Origin: Polynucleobacter sp. AP-Kolm-20A-A1
Lineage (GTDB): Bacteria; Pseudomonadota; Gammaproteobacteria; Burkholderiales; Burkholderiaceae
DNA: 64,000 nt
Assembly: GCF_018688315.1 (NCBI RefSeq)
Contig: NZ_CP061315.1
Coordinates: 1,302,001-1,366,000 of the forward strand
Reading direction: 5' to 3'
The notes under the pieces were generated by a model. That model saw only the letters and a program-made list of their open reading frames with translations. It made no database searches and was not told the origin of the DNA. Position 1 is the first letter of the stretch. Every line of letters starts with the position of its first letter. Position numbers and translations under genes: made by a program. Of the stretch, positions 22,740 through 32,532 are shown one piece after another.

Positions 22740-23369
22740 CTAATGATTTAAAGGATGATTTTCTAAGTCTGACTCGAGGTACTTTTTCACCAATACTTGC
22801 ACTGAGTCAGCGTGCATTTTGTCCATCACCCTAGCCTTGTGAACCTTAATAGTAGCGTCAGTAGTACCCAATTTGACAGCAATATCTTTATTTAAGAGCC
22901 CCTTAACCAACCAGCCGCACACTTCACGCTCTCTTGGGGTCAGGCTTTCGTAATCCTTTTTGGCCTCCACATCCAGGGAGACACGCTTTAACTGACGGCT
23001 ATCAAAGTCAATTGCATCAGCAACAGCTTTTAATAGCTCTTCCAGGTTGAAGGGTTTGAATAAGAAATCTACCGCCCCCTTCTTCAGACCCTGAACGATC
23101 TGGTGGGGGTGACTTTGGCCGCTGACGAAAATAATGGGAGTCTTGCGACCGAGTTTTAGGAGCTTTTCTTGTAGATCCAGACCAGTCATGTCTGGCATTT
23201 GCATATCCAAAAGGATTACCGCCGGGGAGACTGGGACTGATTTCTCCAGAAAAATCGTTGCTGAGGCGTAATCCTCGACTAAATAGCCGAGTTCACGCAA
23301 CATCCTGGATAAGGAAATGCGCATGGACTCATCATCATCAATTAGGTATATGTGGCCGACTTTAGTCAT
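22740..23369 (-). CDS. FixJ/NarL-type response regulator, orphan
   Basis: The 209 residues contain a receiver domain (acidic DDDES, phospho-acceptor Asp in ILLDMQMPDMTG, VSGQ, Lys in LFKPFN) followed by a LuxR-type helix-turn-helix (SLTPREREVCGWLVKGLLNKDIAVKLG...TIKVHKARVMDKM). This is the FixJ/TodT/StyR layout. No histidine kinase gene is next to it, so its partner is unknown. The reading frame extends three codons up to a TTG, but the ATG at 23369 is preferred. It is divergent from ilvD across 230 bases. Confidence 0.9.
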   Translation of the reverse strand: MTKVGHIYLIDDDESMRISLSRMLRELGYLVEDYASATIFLEKSVPVSPAVILLDMQMPDMTGLDLQEKLLKLGRKTPIIFVSGQSHPHQIVQGLKKGAVDFLFKPFNLEELLKAVADAIDFDSRQLKRVSLDVEAKKDYESLTPREREVCGWLVKGLLNKDIAVKLGTTDATIKVHKARVMDKMHADSVQVLVKKYLESDLENHPLNH

Positions 23370-23599
23370 TGAATTCAAAGGAAAAAGTATTCGATGAGCT
23401 AATGTACTGTAAGACGTTTCTGCAAGCTATTAGCTACGTAGCTAATAATTACTACTTAAATCAACAAATTCATCACTTTTTTTGTATTGCACCGCAACAT
23501 TACATACCAACCCATCCCTCTAATCCAAGATGCCACGCAATAGGCATCTCACGGCACAATAGAGCCTGTCAAAAATAAACCTTTTCTGGAGTAATAAGC

Positions 23600-25291
23600 A
23601 TGAAACGTCTCAATGAACGCTCGCGCATGGTCACCGAAGGAGTTGCACGCGCACCTAACCGTTCAATGTATTACGCAATGGGTTACGAAGAAAAGGATTT
23701 CGTAAAGCCAATGGTTGGCGTTGCTAACGGCCATTCAACCATTACTCCTTGCAATAGCGGCCTACAAAAATTAGCAGATGCTGCTGTTTCCGCACTTGAG
23801 GGTGCCGGCGCAAAAGCACAGATGTTTGGTACGCCAACTGTTTCCGATGGCATCGGCATGGGCACCGAAGGCATGAAGTATTCGCTCGTCTCACGCGAAG
23901 TGATTGCTGACAGTATTGAAACTTGTGTCAATGGTTTGTGGCAAGACGGTGTAGTGGTGATTGGTGGTTGCGATAAAAATATGCCAGGCGGCATGATGGC
24001 TTTGGCGCGCACTAACGTACCTGGCATCTATGTATACGGCGGCACAATTAAGCCGGGTCATTTCAAAGGAAAAGATCTCAATATTGTTTCTGCATTTGAA
24101 GCGGTTGGTGAATTTACTTCTGGTCGCATGAGCGAAGAAGATCTTAAAGGCGTTGAGCAGCATGCGTGTCCAGGTAGTGGATCCTGTGGTGGCATGTACA
24201 CAGCCAACACCATGAGTTCAGCCTTTGAAGCCCTAGGCATGAGCCTTCCCTATTCTTCTACGATGGCTAATGAAGATGCAGAAAAAGTAGCTAGCGCACA
24301 TGATTCTGCAATCGTATTGGTTGAGGCAATTAAAAAGAATCTACGTCCACGCGACATCATCACCAAAAAGTCTATTGAGAACGCAGTGAGCGTCATCATG
24401 GCAGTTGGTGGCTCTACAAACGCTGTGTTGCATTTCTTGGCGATTACTAGCGCCGCTGAAATCGATTGGACGATTGATGACTTTGAACGTATTCGTAAGC
24501 GCGTTCCTGTCATCGTGGATATGAAACCATCGGGCACATATCTGGCTACCGATTTACATCAAGCTGGCGGCATCCCACAGGTGATGAAGGTTTTACTCGA
24601 CGGCGGATTGCTCCACGGCGATTGCATGACTATCACCGGCAAAACCATTGCTGAAGTATTGAAAGATGTTCCATCTGTGCCACGCGCAGACCAGAAAGTC
24701 ATTCGCACTTTAGACAATCCTTTGTATAAGCAAGGTCACTTGGCCATTCTCAAAGGTAACATCTCTCCAGAGGGTTGCGTTGCCAAGATTACCGGCCTCA
24801 AGAACCCATCCATTACTGGCCCAGCACGCGTCTTTGATTCTGAAGATGACGCTATGGCAGCCATCATGGCTCAGAAGATCAAGGATGGTGACATCGTGGT
24901 CATTCGCTATGAAGGCCCTAAAGGCGGTCCTGGTATGCGTGAAATGCTTGCCCCAACCTCTGCCCTCGTTGGCCAAGGTTTAGGCGAATCCGTAGGTCTA
25001 ATTACCGATGGCCGCTTCTCAGGTGGCACCTGGGGCATGGTTGTTGGTCACGTAGCTCCAGAAGCTTATGTCGGCGGCACAATCGCCCTCATTAATGAAG
25101 GTGATTCAGTAACGATCGATGCGCATAAGCTACTCATTCAGCTGAACGTAGACGAAGCAGAAATCGCAAAACGTCGTGCAACCTGGAAGCAGCCTAAGCC
25201 ACGCTATACCCGCGGCTTGCTTGCCAAGTATGCAAGTCTTGCAAGCAGCGCTAGCAAAGGTGCGGTAACGGATTTAGATTTAAAAATCTAA
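23600..25291 (+). CDS. ilvD: Dihydroxy-acid dehydratase
   Basis: IlvD is the iron-sulfur dehydratase of isoleucine/valine (and pantothenate) synthesis. The 563 residues show the cluster cysteines in [10 protein letters not shown] and [18 protein letters not shown], and the C-terminal [21 protein letters not shown]. Length fits the shorter 560-residue class. A TGGAG ribosome site lies nine bases before the ATG. A terminator follows 15 bases after the stop. The transcript stands alone. Confidence 0.97.
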   Translation: MKRLNERSRMVTEGVARAPNRSMYYAMGYEEKDFVKPMVGVANGHSTITPCNSGLQKLADAAVSALEGAGAKAQMFGTPTVSDGIGMGTEGMKYSLVSREVIADSIETCVNGLWQDGVVVIGGCDKNMPGGMMALARTNVPGIYVYGGTIKPGHFKGKDLNIVSAFEAVGEFTSGRMSEEDLKGVEQHACPGSGSCGGMYTANTMSSAFEALGMSLPYSSTMANEDAEKVASAHDSAIVLVEAIKKNLRPRDIITKKSIENAVSVIMAVGGSTNAVLHFLAITSAAEIDWTIDDFERIRKRVPVIVDMKPSGTYLATDLHQAGGIPQVMKVLLDGGLLHGDCMTITGKTIAEVLKDVPSVPRADQKVIRTLDNPLYKQGHLAILKGNISPEGCVAKITGLKNPSITGPARVFDSEDDAMAAIMAQKIKDGDIVVIRYEGPKGGPGMREMLAPTSALVGQGLGESVGLITDGRFSGGTWGMVVGHVAPEAYVGGTIALINEGDSVTIDAHKLLIQLNVDEAEIAKRRATWKQPKPRYTRGLLAKYASLASSASKGAVTDLDLKI

Positions 25292-25306
25292 ACTGAATCG
25301 CCCAAG

Positions 25307-25339
25307 AAAAAGCCCCTAAGTAAAACTAGGGGCTTTTTT
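25307..25339. terminator. Rho-independent terminator between ilvD and the copper locus
   Basis: AAAAGCCCCTA and TAGGGGCTTTT arms around an 8-base loop, with T-runs on both strands, so it can serve ilvD and the convergent gene at 25365. Confidence 0.93.
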
Positions 25340-25364
25340 ATTACCTCAGCATTGGTGACGAATC

Positions 25365-25844
25365 TTAATGCTTCATTGCGCCTGGGTTACCCATTGCATT
25401 TACAGGCATCTTCACTTCAACTTCACCTGCCTTAGCGAATTTGAGTTTGACTGGAACAGTTTCACCGGCAGTCAACGGGGCTTTAATGTTCATGAACATT
25501 AAATGTAGACCGCCAGGTTTCAATTCCACAGCGCCACCCGCTGGCACAACAATATCTTTTACCTGGCGCATTTTCATCACATTGCCATCCATTGCCATTT
25601 CATGAAGCTGAACTTCCCCGGCAACAGGCGAGCTAGCAGAGATCAATTGATCGGCAACGCCTTTATTTTCAATCTTCATAAAGCCACCAGCCACTTGTTG
25701 GCCAGGAACTGTGGCGCGAGTGTAGGCATTCTCAATTTTGATTGAATTGCTAGTAACGGTTTTAGAAACGCTCTGCGCTGACGCAACCCCGATTAATGCA
25801 AGCCCGGCAATTGTGCACATCGTTAACAATAATTTTTTATTCAT
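25365..25844 (-). CDS. Periplasmic copper chaperone PCu(A)C
   Basis: PCu(A)C proteins carry Cu(I) in the periplasm for cytochrome oxidase CuA assembly. The 159 residues have a signal peptide (ending ASA) and a cupredoxin-like domain with the copper motif spread over HEMAMDGNVMKMRQV and GLHLMFM, i.e. H-x-M, M, H and M ligands in family spacing, plus a Met/His tail (MGNPGAMKH). The ATG at 25844 is set by GGAGG nine bases upstream; a GTG two codons earlier is discounted. It is last in the TonB receptor-propeller-thioredoxin-PCuAC series. Confidence 0.93.
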   Translation of the reverse strand: MNKKLLLTMCTIAGLALIGVASAQSVSKTVTSNSIKIENAYTRATVPGQQVAGGFMKIENKGVADQLISASSPVAGEVQLHEMAMDGNVMKMRQVKDIVVPAGGAVELKPGGLHLMFMNIKAPLTAGETVPVKLKFAKAGEVEVKMPVNAMGNPGAMKH

Positions 25845-25887
25845 ACCCACTTCCTCCTAGTAATATTTGAGATGCTTCACTTCGATA

Positions 25888-26364
25888 CTACGATTTTCCA
25901 ATCAAAACCTTTTGCAGCTTCTGAAAATCGACCAAACCACTATTTCGAATAGCCTTGCCATTCTTATCAATCATGATCGTAGTAGGTGTTTCTCCATGCC
26001 ATTGAGGATCAATCTCATATCGCAAGCGCTCATCAAAAGGCGCTGCAACATAGTAATTATTTGCTTTATCCAGGCCAGCCTTATTCAGCATTTTTTTGAT
26101 TGAGTCTTGCGAAACATCATCGACCTGAATAAATACCACTTTTGCATTAGGATTATTTTTTAGAAACTGCCCCCACTGCGGCATTTCTTTAATGCAGGCT
26201 GGGCAGGTAACACCCCAAAAATGAATTGCCATAGGGGCACCCTTCGCACTTTTAATCAAAGGCTTCCAATCTCCAGCTTGGTAAGGCTTTAGAGAATACG
26301 TATCTGCCGCTGCAATACTCGTCACGAATAAACTAAAGATGAGTGTTAACCAATATTTCTTCAT
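25888..26364 (-). CDS. TlpA/ScoI-like periplasmic thioredoxin
   Basis: The 158 residues have a signal peptide ending AAA and a thioredoxin fold with redox motif WGVTCPACIKEMP and the cis-proline segment GETPTTIMID. Such proteins reduce copper-site cysteines or copper chaperones (TlpA, Sco and PCuAC work together in Bradyrhizobium). Its ATG overlaps the propeller gene stop as ATGA, and PCuAC follows, so a role in periplasmic copper delivery is likely but inferred. Confidence 0.88.
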   Translation of the reverse strand: MKKYWLTLIFSLFVTSIAAADTYSLKPYQAGDWKPLIKSAKGAPMAIHFWGVTCPACIKEMPQWGQFLKNNPNAKVVFIQVDDVSQDSIKKMLNKAGLDKANNYYVAAPFDERLRYEIDPQWHGETPTTIMIDKNGKAIRNSGLVDFQKLQKVLIGKS

Positions 26365-27587
26365 TGTTTTTGCCCAACTTTCACTAATTGATACCCGTCA
26401 GCTCGCGTAAGCCACGATAAAAATACATCATTTTCTTTTTGAATCAACAAAGGATGGTCGCTATACCCACTTGTTTTCAAAATCATTTTTGGAGAAGACC
26501 AAGTCTTGCCTTCATCCCCTGATTCTTTTAAATAGACAGTGGAATGAGCTCCATCAAACTCTTTCCATGCGAGCCAAACTTGCTTACCCATTGCAAATAG
26601 ATATGGTCTTGATACATTCACACCTTCGGCACCAACTCTGATTGGCGCTGAATAAGTGACACCTTGATTAGCGGAGTTAGCATAAAAGACGCCGGATCGT
26701 TTGCTACCCTGGGTATACCAAGCTACATGAAATTTTCCAGATTCTGATACGGCAATCGTTGGTCCATGATGGGGGCAAGCATCGGTCTTCCAGTCATCGT
26801 CTGCTACGCGTCGAACAGGATCAGCACCCTTAGCGGTAATGACTTGGCTTGCTTGATCGCGAATGCCGCCAGGAAATATTGCACGATAGGCGATGACTGA
26901 ATCTCCCTTTGGATCCAGGCTAGCGCCTATACGACAGCACTCACAACTGCTTTCATTAGCAAATCGCTCCGCCTGAAAGGTCTTTCCACCATCCCGGGAG
27001 GAGGAATAAGCAATTGATCCACCCAATCGCTTCTCGCCGCCTTGCTTTGCTGCAGCAACTAGACGCTTATCTATCCAGGAAATAAAAATACTGTCATCTG
27101 GACTTATCAACACCGATGGGAAGCGCTGACTAGAGCCATCATTCACTAAAGATGCCGGTGCAGTAAATGAATTGCCGCCATCCTCAGAACGAGCAGTATT
27201 AATCTGGGCATTCCAATTGGAATCCTTAAAGAATGCATATGCCAGAAATACATGACCCTGCTGATTGGCAACGATTTGTGGGCGTGCATCACTGCCAGTA
27301 TCGAGAAACTTTCCATGCTCAGCGATTTTGACTGCAGGCAAGAAAGTCTTGCCTGCATCAGAAGATTGAGCGACTGACACTACCCCATTGGCCGTCCATG
27401 CCAGCAACAACTTTCCGTTAGGGGCAAAGAATGGTGTCGCTGCATTGGCGCACTCCAAACCAGCCCCTAGACAAGCAACTGGCTTGGAGGAGTGATCCAT
27501 TTGCGCAGATGCAAAATTCAGAATAGCGAGCTCCAACGCAACCAATAGGAGTGCTTTGAGCAATAGGTTGCTGGAACTATTTCGCAT
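26361..27587 (-). CDS. Secreted sialidase-fold beta-propeller with Cys/His motifs
   Basis: The 408 residues carry a signal peptide (cleavage near ASA/QMD) and five Asp-box repeats (SSDAGKTF 75-82, SEDGGNSF 134-141, SRDGGKTF 197-204, a degenerate SANQGVTY 305-312, SGDEGKTW 356-363), so it folds as a six-bladed sialidase-type propeller. The arginine triad and Tyr/Glu of true sialidases are not evident. Unusual are CECC (215-218), CPHH (271-274) and a pair C39/C46. With copper genes on both sides, these may bind metal. It overlaps the TonB receptor stop and the thioredoxin start. Automatic names such as exo-alpha-sialidase would be misleading. Confidence 0.82.
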   Translation of the reverse strand: MRNSSSNLLLKALLLVALELAILNFASAQMDHSSKPVACLGAGLECANAATPFFAPNGKLLLAWTANGVVSVAQSSDAGKTFLPAVKIAEHGKFLDTGSDARPQIVANQQGHVFLAYAFFKDSNWNAQINTARSEDGGNSFTAPASLVNDGSSQRFPSVLISPDDSIFISWIDKRLVAAAKQGGEKRLGGSIAYSSSRDGGKTFQAERFANESSCECCRIGASLDPKGDSVIAYRAIFPGGIRDQASQVITAKGADPVRRVADDDWKTDACPHHGPTIAVSESGKFHVAWYTQGSKRSGVFYANSANQGVTYSAPIRVGAEGVNVSRPYLFAMGKQVWLAWKEFDGAHSTVYLKESGDEGKTWSSPKMILKTSGYSDHPLLIQKENDVFLSWLTRADGYQLVKVGQKQ

Positions 27588-29872
27588 TAGAAAGTAGCCT
27601 TGGCTCCAACAGTGATTGCTTGTGGCATACCCATCATATAACTAGCCTGACTAGTACCGGAGCCATATGTAATGTATTGACGATTAAATAAGTTCACAAC
27701 GGAAGCATACAGCGAGACCTGTTGATTGACTTCGTAGTTGGCGCGCATACCAACTACAGCATAGGCGGGCACTGGCAATGAGTGAGCCGGGTCCATCCAG
27801 GAATTACCGATATAACGAATGTTTGCGGTCAAGCTAGCTTTTGGCAAGGGATAGTACGTTAATGAAGCATAGCCCATATTTTGGGGTGTTCCGCCAAGCT
27901 GCGTTCTCAGCGGGTTAAGTGCTGCATCGACACTTGAAGCATTCCATGTAACAAACGCTCTGGTGTAGGTGTAAGTTGCATCCGTAGCCCATTTCGAATT
28001 AATGTCATGATGCGCCTGAAATTCAAGGCCCTGACTTTGAAGATTTTGATTATTGGAGTAAGAGTTCGCACTGCTCCCATTACATACTGAGCCAGCCGGG
28101 CAAAATGCTAAATATGCAGCCGAACCTTGACTTAGTGTTGCCGCATAAATGGCGTTTGTAATGTTATTGTTAAAACCAGTTAACTGAACAAAACCAGCCC
28201 CCCAGCGGTAATCGGTACCTACCTCATACCCTGTCATATTTTCTGGCATTAAGTTTGGGTTTGCAAAGCTAAAAGTTTTTCCGGGTGACCCATAACTTCT
28301 CAGCATGTTATTCATTCCAGGAGCATGAAATGCCTGGTACGCAGCTCCACGCAGATTCCACTTATCTGTCAATTGATATAAAAGCCCAAGATTAGGACTT
28401 AGTTTGGTTTGCTTAACAACCTGGGCATTTGTATAAGTTGGGTTTGCGCCATTTGCACCAGCCACATAATATTCAGGAACATTGCTTGTGTATTGATCTA
28501 CACGCGCAGACAAAGTAGCCTGCAAAGGAACTTGGGAATTAGTTTTTATTTGCCCCATTAATCCCGAAAAATTTTGGGTAGCTTTTGCATAGGCTACACC
28601 CACATTTGTCTGACCTAAAGCTTGGGTGCTCGGTGTGCCTGCCGTACATTTATTGGAGCCCGTACCTGAACAATTGGTAGTGGCCAAACTATTGGCGAAA
28701 TTTGAGGCGTTAACCTGCCTTAAATCTACACCCACAACATATTGCTCAATTAAAGAATTTTTTAGGTCATGCGTTAATGAAACAGAGCCGCCTCCAGTGG
28801 TCGATGGGTCTTGATATGTAGAGGAAATATAAGGGGTATTTGCTGGCGTTAACTTCACTGCAGGTGGAGGGTTTGTAGTTGCTCCATTTTGCTTATTGAA
28901 AATCTCATTTTGATAAAAGCCACTTACGGTCACCTTTTTATCAAGATCTAATTTTGTGGTTGTGCCGCCCGCAATATTTGTTGTTTGCACCAAATTTGTC
29001 GCAAAGCTATAGTTTGAAGACAGATCTGCCATAGTGCTATAACCCATGCGAAAAAATCCATCGGTATCCTGGCTAAATTTCATGTTTCCCTGCATGCGCA
29101 TATTTGAATTTGATGCGCTGCCATTAGACATGCCCGGTGCAAGAGGTGCCTGCTGGGCAGTTGCAACGTTTGGAAGCGTTTTTGTAACCCCCCAAAGAGT
29201 TGCCGGAGATATTGTGGCGGGACCTACGTAACCATCAGTGCTAAAGTAGTCCGCTGAAAAACGCAGCTTCATTGCATCACTAACGGCCAAATCCTTCGAT
29301 ACAGCTACATTACCTGTGCCGAATGAGCCGTAACTAACCGAAGCCTCATTCTTGCTATTGCTAATATTTTTAGTGTTGATGTTGATTACGCCACCCATGC
29401 CATAGTTACCCCACAAGCTTGAGACGCCACCACGGACAATCTCAATGCTTTCGATTGAAGACATCGGTACCTGATTCCACTGAACGGTGTTATAGAAAGG
29501 GTCTAACGCAGGTACGCCGTCAATCAAGACTAGAGATCTGGCATTGCCAAGGCCCCGCATATTAATACTTTGTCCTGTTGGGTCTTTCTCGTAGTACGGA
29601 GTGTCATTCAAAAATACGCTGGGGGTATTTTTCAGGATCTGGTCAGGCGTTTGTTCTGGCGCTAATTCCAAGACCTCGGGAGTCATGACGGTAGTGTTCA
29701 TTGTCATGCGATCCAAAGGCGTATCAGAACGACTGGCATTCACCACTACTTCACTTAACTTTTGGTTGTAATCCGGTGGCGGTGCAATCTGCGCTTGCAC
29801 ACCTATTGCCACGAAGGCTGAGCCAAAAATCATGCCTAGGCATGCGCTAATTTTCTTTTGCTGAAACAACAT
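27587..29872 (-). CDS. TonB-dependent outer-membrane receptor, probably for copper
   Basis: The 761 residues show a signal peptide, a plug domain (about 40-165: VVVNASRSDTPLDRM, NMRGLGNARSLVLIDGVP, IESIEIVRGGVSSLWGNYGMGGVINI) and a 22-strand type barrel ending in the aromatic terminal residue F (VGAKATF), with the NLFNRQYITYGSG motif near the end. A GGAG ribosome site precedes the ATG. The substrate is not readable from sequence alone; downstream PCuAC and thioredoxin, and several Met-rich stretches near the C-terminus (SYMMGMPQ), favour copper. Vitamin B12-type or other receptors remain possible. Confidence 0.9.
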   Translation of the reverse strand: MLFQQKKISACLGMIFGSAFVAIGVQAQIAPPPDYNQKLSEVVVNASRSDTPLDRMTMNTTVMTPEVLELAPEQTPDQILKNTPSVFLNDTPYYEKDPTGQSINMRGLGNARSLVLIDGVPALDPFYNTVQWNQVPMSSIESIEIVRGGVSSLWGNYGMGGVININTKNISNSKNEASVSYGSFGTGNVAVSKDLAVSDAMKLRFSADYFSTDGYVGPATISPATLWGVTKTLPNVATAQQAPLAPGMSNGSASNSNMRMQGNMKFSQDTDGFFRMGYSTMADLSSNYSFATNLVQTTNIAGGTTTKLDLDKKVTVSGFYQNEIFNKQNGATTNPPPAVKLTPANTPYISSTYQDPSTTGGGSVSLTHDLKNSLIEQYVVGVDLRQVNASNFANSLATTNCSGTGSNKCTAGTPSTQALGQTNVGVAYAKATQNFSGLMGQIKTNSQVPLQATLSARVDQYTSNVPEYYVAGANGANPTYTNAQVVKQTKLSPNLGLLYQLTDKWNLRGAAYQAFHAPGMNNMLRSYGSPGKTFSFANPNLMPENMTGYEVGTDYRWGAGFVQLTGFNNNITNAIYAATLSQGSAAYLAFCPAGSVCNGSSANSYSNNQNLQSQGLEFQAHHDINSKWATDATYTYTRAFVTWNASSVDAALNPLRTQLGGTPQNMGYASLTYYPLPKASLTANIRYIGNSWMDPAHSLPVPAYAVVGMRANYEVNQQVSLYASVVNLFNRQYITYGSGTSQASYMMGMPQAITVGAKATF

Positions 29873-29953
29873 CTACTGCTCCACTTTTTAATACGACAAC
29901 GTATTGATTGAATCGTTGCCAACTACATAGCTAGGCTATGCCCTAATATTTAA

Positions 29954-30325
29954 TTAGGCATTTACTGGTGGAGCTGCTGAGGGAGGAGTTACCCAAACTG
30001 CAAGTGGCTTAGGTGATTGATAGAAAAGCTGTGGCAGCAAAGCTAAAGTTTGCGGCGCTTGAAATGTAAGGTTGGTATTGAATGCTGGTGTGATGGTATT
30101 TTGAGCTACGCAATAAGGACAAGGCTGAGCTTGTTCTGCCACTTCTTGATCCTCACCCTGTACTTGAATCTGCATCTTGTTGCCATCAGCCGAGCAAATC
30201 TCCATTGCAAAACCTTGACCATGTTTCGCAAGCGATACCGCTTGAGAAACAGCTGGCGCCAGTGCACTCATTGCGATTGCGAAAGCAGCAATCCAGTGAA
30301 TGAGGCGGTTTTTATGGAAATTCAT
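29954..30325 (-). CDS. DUF2946 family protein
   Basis: The 123 residues have a signal peptide (HWIAAFAIAMSALAPAVSQA) and the family's two cysteine sites, MEICSADG and PCPYC (about 88-92), then a Pro-rich tail. DUF2946 proteins commonly sit next to TonB copper receptors and are suspected of metal binding, but none is well characterised to my knowledge. It is 80 bases upstream of the receptor on the same strand and probably heads the locus. TAAAAT lies nine bases before its ATG. Confidence 0.82.
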   Translation of the reverse strand: MNFHKNRLIHWIAAFAIAMSALAPAVSQAVSLAKHGQGFAMEICSADGNKMQIQVQGEDQEVAEQAQPCPYCVAQNTITPAFNTNLTFQAPQTLALLPQLFYQSPKPLAVWVTPPSAAPPVNA

Positions 30326-30374
30326 AGTGGGGGAATTTTATCGGAATTTTGTGCTTGTTTCGTCTTTCGCATGA

Positions 30375-30398
30375 AAAAAGGGGCTCACGCCCCTTTTT
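30375..30398. terminator. Rho-independent terminator of the tct operon
   Basis: AAAAAGGGGC, loop TCAC, GCCCCTTTTT; T-runs on both strands. It ends tctA on the minus strand and shields the DUF2946 gene. Confidence 0.92.
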
Positions 30399-30429
30399 CC
30401 TTTGAAATCGCTATTACTAGCGTGATTTC

Positions 30430-31929
30430 TTATGCAGCAGCAGCTTTTTTCTTGCCTACAAACTTGCCAATCAACGGCCAGAAGAGGAGGAGCAAAGCGA
30501 TCGATGAGATTCCAGCAACTAAGTAGTTGGAGAAGAATACATCCAAGCTACCTTGTGAAATCAACATCGATTGACGGAAGGAGTCTTCTGCACGATCGCC
30601 CAACACCAAAGCCAAGACCATCGGAGCCATTGGGTAATCTAACTTCTTAAAGACATATCCGAGGATACCGAAGCCAAGCATCAACCAAACGTCAAATGTA
30701 GCGTTATGCACTGTGTAAGCACCAACCGCACAAATCACGATGATGACTGGTGCAATGATTGAGAATGGAATTCTCAAGATCGATGCGAACAAAGGCACGC
30801 AGGTTAATACAACAAACAAGCCAGCCAAGTTACCCAAGTACATACTTGCGATCAAGCCCCAAACAAAGTCTGGTTTCTCAACGAAGAGCAATGGACCAGG
30901 TTGTAAACCCCAGATCAATAAACCGCCGAGCAATACCGCTGCTGTAGGTGAACCTGGGATACCCAAGGACAACATTGGGAGGAGTGCTGAAGTACCAGCA
31001 GCGTGAGCCGCTGTCTCTGGAGCAACAATACCTTCCATTTGACCTGTGCCAAACTTATCACCATCCTTAGATACGCGCTTAGCAACGCCGTACGCCATGA
31101 ATGATGCTGGAGTTGCGCCACCTGGAGTAATACCCATCCAGCAACCAATCAAGCAGCTACGTAATGAAGTGGCCCAGTATTTGGGCAATTGTTTCCAGGT
31201 TTCCAAAACCACTTTGCCACGAATCTTCGCTGCCGCACCCTGGAATGCCAAGCCTTCTTCCATTGACAGAAGAATCTCGCCAATACCAAACAAGCCGATC
31301 ACCGCGATCAAGAAGTCAAAGCCGCGCATCAACTCTGGGTTACCGAATGTCAAGCGTAATTGACCAGTAACGGTATCCATACCAACAGTAGCCAAAGCGA
31401 AACCGAGCATCATTGCTGAAATGGTTTTGAATGGTGAACCTTTATTCATACCCACAAAGCTACAGAAGGTCAGTAAGTAAACTGAGAAGAATTCAGGTGG
31501 GCCAAATTGCAAAGCAAACTTAGCGACCAATGGTGCCAAGAAGGTAATCATCACGATTGCTACAAATGCACCAACGAATGATGATGTGAAAGCAGCAGTC
31601 AATGCTTCACCAGCTTTACCGTTACGAGCCATTGGATAACCATCAAAGGTTGTCGCAACAGACCAAGGCTCGCCAGGGATATTAAAGAGCACGGATGTAA
31701 TCGCGCCACCGAATAATGCACCCCAGTAAATACAGGAGAGCATGATGATGGCTGATGTTGGCGGCATTGTGAAGGTTAATGGCAACAGAATCGCAATTCC
31801 GTTTGCGCCACCAAGACCAGGCAATACACCAATGATCACACCGAGCGTTACACCAACTAGCATGAGCAATAAATTAAAGGGTGTCATTGCAACGGCAAAG
31901 CCGCTGAATAGAGCGTTAATTTCTTCCAA
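30430..31929 (-). CDS. tctA: Tripartite tricarboxylate transporter large permease TctA
   Basis: TctA is the channel of a binding-protein-dependent secondary importer. The 499 residues hold about 11-12 membrane helices with two copies of the family motif, PLTFTMPPTSAIIMLSCIYWGALFGGAITSVLFNIPGEPWS and AGTSALLPMLSLGIPGSPTAAVLLGGL. It ends a tctC-tctB-tctA operon. The substrate cannot be told; Tct systems carry citrate, terephthalate and other organic acids. Confidence 0.95.
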   Translation of the reverse strand: MEEINALFSGFAVAMTPFNLLLMLVGVTLGVIIGVLPGLGGANGIAILLPLTFTMPPTSAIIMLSCIYWGALFGGAITSVLFNIPGEPWSVATTFDGYPMARNGKAGEALTAAFTSSFVGAFVAIVMITFLAPLVAKFALQFGPPEFFSVYLLTFCSFVGMNKGSPFKTISAMMLGFALATVGMDTVTGQLRLTFGNPELMRGFDFLIAVIGLFGIGEILLSMEEGLAFQGAAAKIRGKVVLETWKQLPKYWATSLRSCLIGCWMGITPGGATPASFMAYGVAKRVSKDGDKFGTGQMEGIVAPETAAHAAGTSALLPMLSLGIPGSPTAAVLLGGLLIWGLQPGPLLFVEKPDFVWGLIASMYLGNLAGLFVVLTCVPLFASILRIPFSIIAPVIIVICAVGAYTVHNATFDVWLMLGFGILGYVFKKLDYPMAPMVLALVLGDRAEDSFRQSMLISQGSLDVFFSNYLVAGISSIALLLLFWPLIGKFVGKKKAAAA

Positions 31930-31969
31930 CTTGAACTCCTTTTTTAATCTTTTTTAATAGTTATTCTTT

Positions 31970-32497
31970 TTATTGCACACCCAAGAACTCGAGCGGGTTA
32001 AACCAGGAGCCATGTGGCAACGGTACTTGGAACCAGAACTCGAACATGAGGTACAGGGCAACGCTCACACCTACTGAGACTGCAATAGCCTTCCACAGCG
32101 GATATTTACCGAGCCATACCATGAAGATGGCGATGTAAAACACTGAGGAGACATAAATTCCGATTAACTGAACGCCGAGAACAAAAACAATCGCCGGCAA
32201 TAAAACAGCCATCACTTGCTTGAAAGACTCTCTATCAACAAAAGACTCTGTTTTCTTTTTCTTATTAACAATCGCAGCCTGATAAAGCGTCACAGTGCTC
32301 GAGAGCATGATGATCAAACTAATATAGAAGGGGAAATAGCCGGCCTCAGGGCCATCGCTACCCCAGCTGGCGCCTAACTTAAGGCTGCCCACCATCACTG
32401 TGAGGCCAATCGCAAGAAACACGATTGCGGTAATGATATCCATCGCTCTTACGCTAATGACGGAGTCTTGATTTGAGTTATTTGTATGTTCAGACAT
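31970..32497 (-). CDS. tctB: Tripartite tricarboxylate transporter small permease TctB
   Basis: The 175 residues have four predicted membrane helices (about 20-40, 53-73, 92-125, 130-155) and the motif GPEAGYFPFYI of TctB. It has no clear ribosome site and follows a terminator-like hairpin after tctC, suggesting lower expression than the binding protein. Confidence 0.92.
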   Translation of the reverse strand: MSEHTNNSNQDSVISVRAMDIITAIVFLAIGLTVMVGSLKLGASWGSDGPEAGYFPFYISLIIMLSSTVTLYQAAIVNKKKKTESFVDRESFKQVMAVLLPAIVFVLGVQLIGIYVSSVFYIAIFMVWLGKYPLWKAIAVSVGVSVALYLMFEFWFQVPLPHGSWFNPLEFLGVQ

Positions 32498-32532
32498 TTT
32501 TTATTTTTAATAAAGTTGATTAATGCACTTAC

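Noticed and set aside
23369..23578. Plus-strand reading frame in the gap before ilvD
   Set aside because: It would start at a TTG overlapping the start of the divergent regulator, has no ribosome site, and its composition (many His, Tyr, Asn) looks like translated noncoding DNA.
26361..27587. A true sialidase acting on sialic acids
   Set aside because: Asp boxes only show the fold; catalytic Arg/Tyr/Glu are not evident, there are no sialic-acid genes, and the context is copper.
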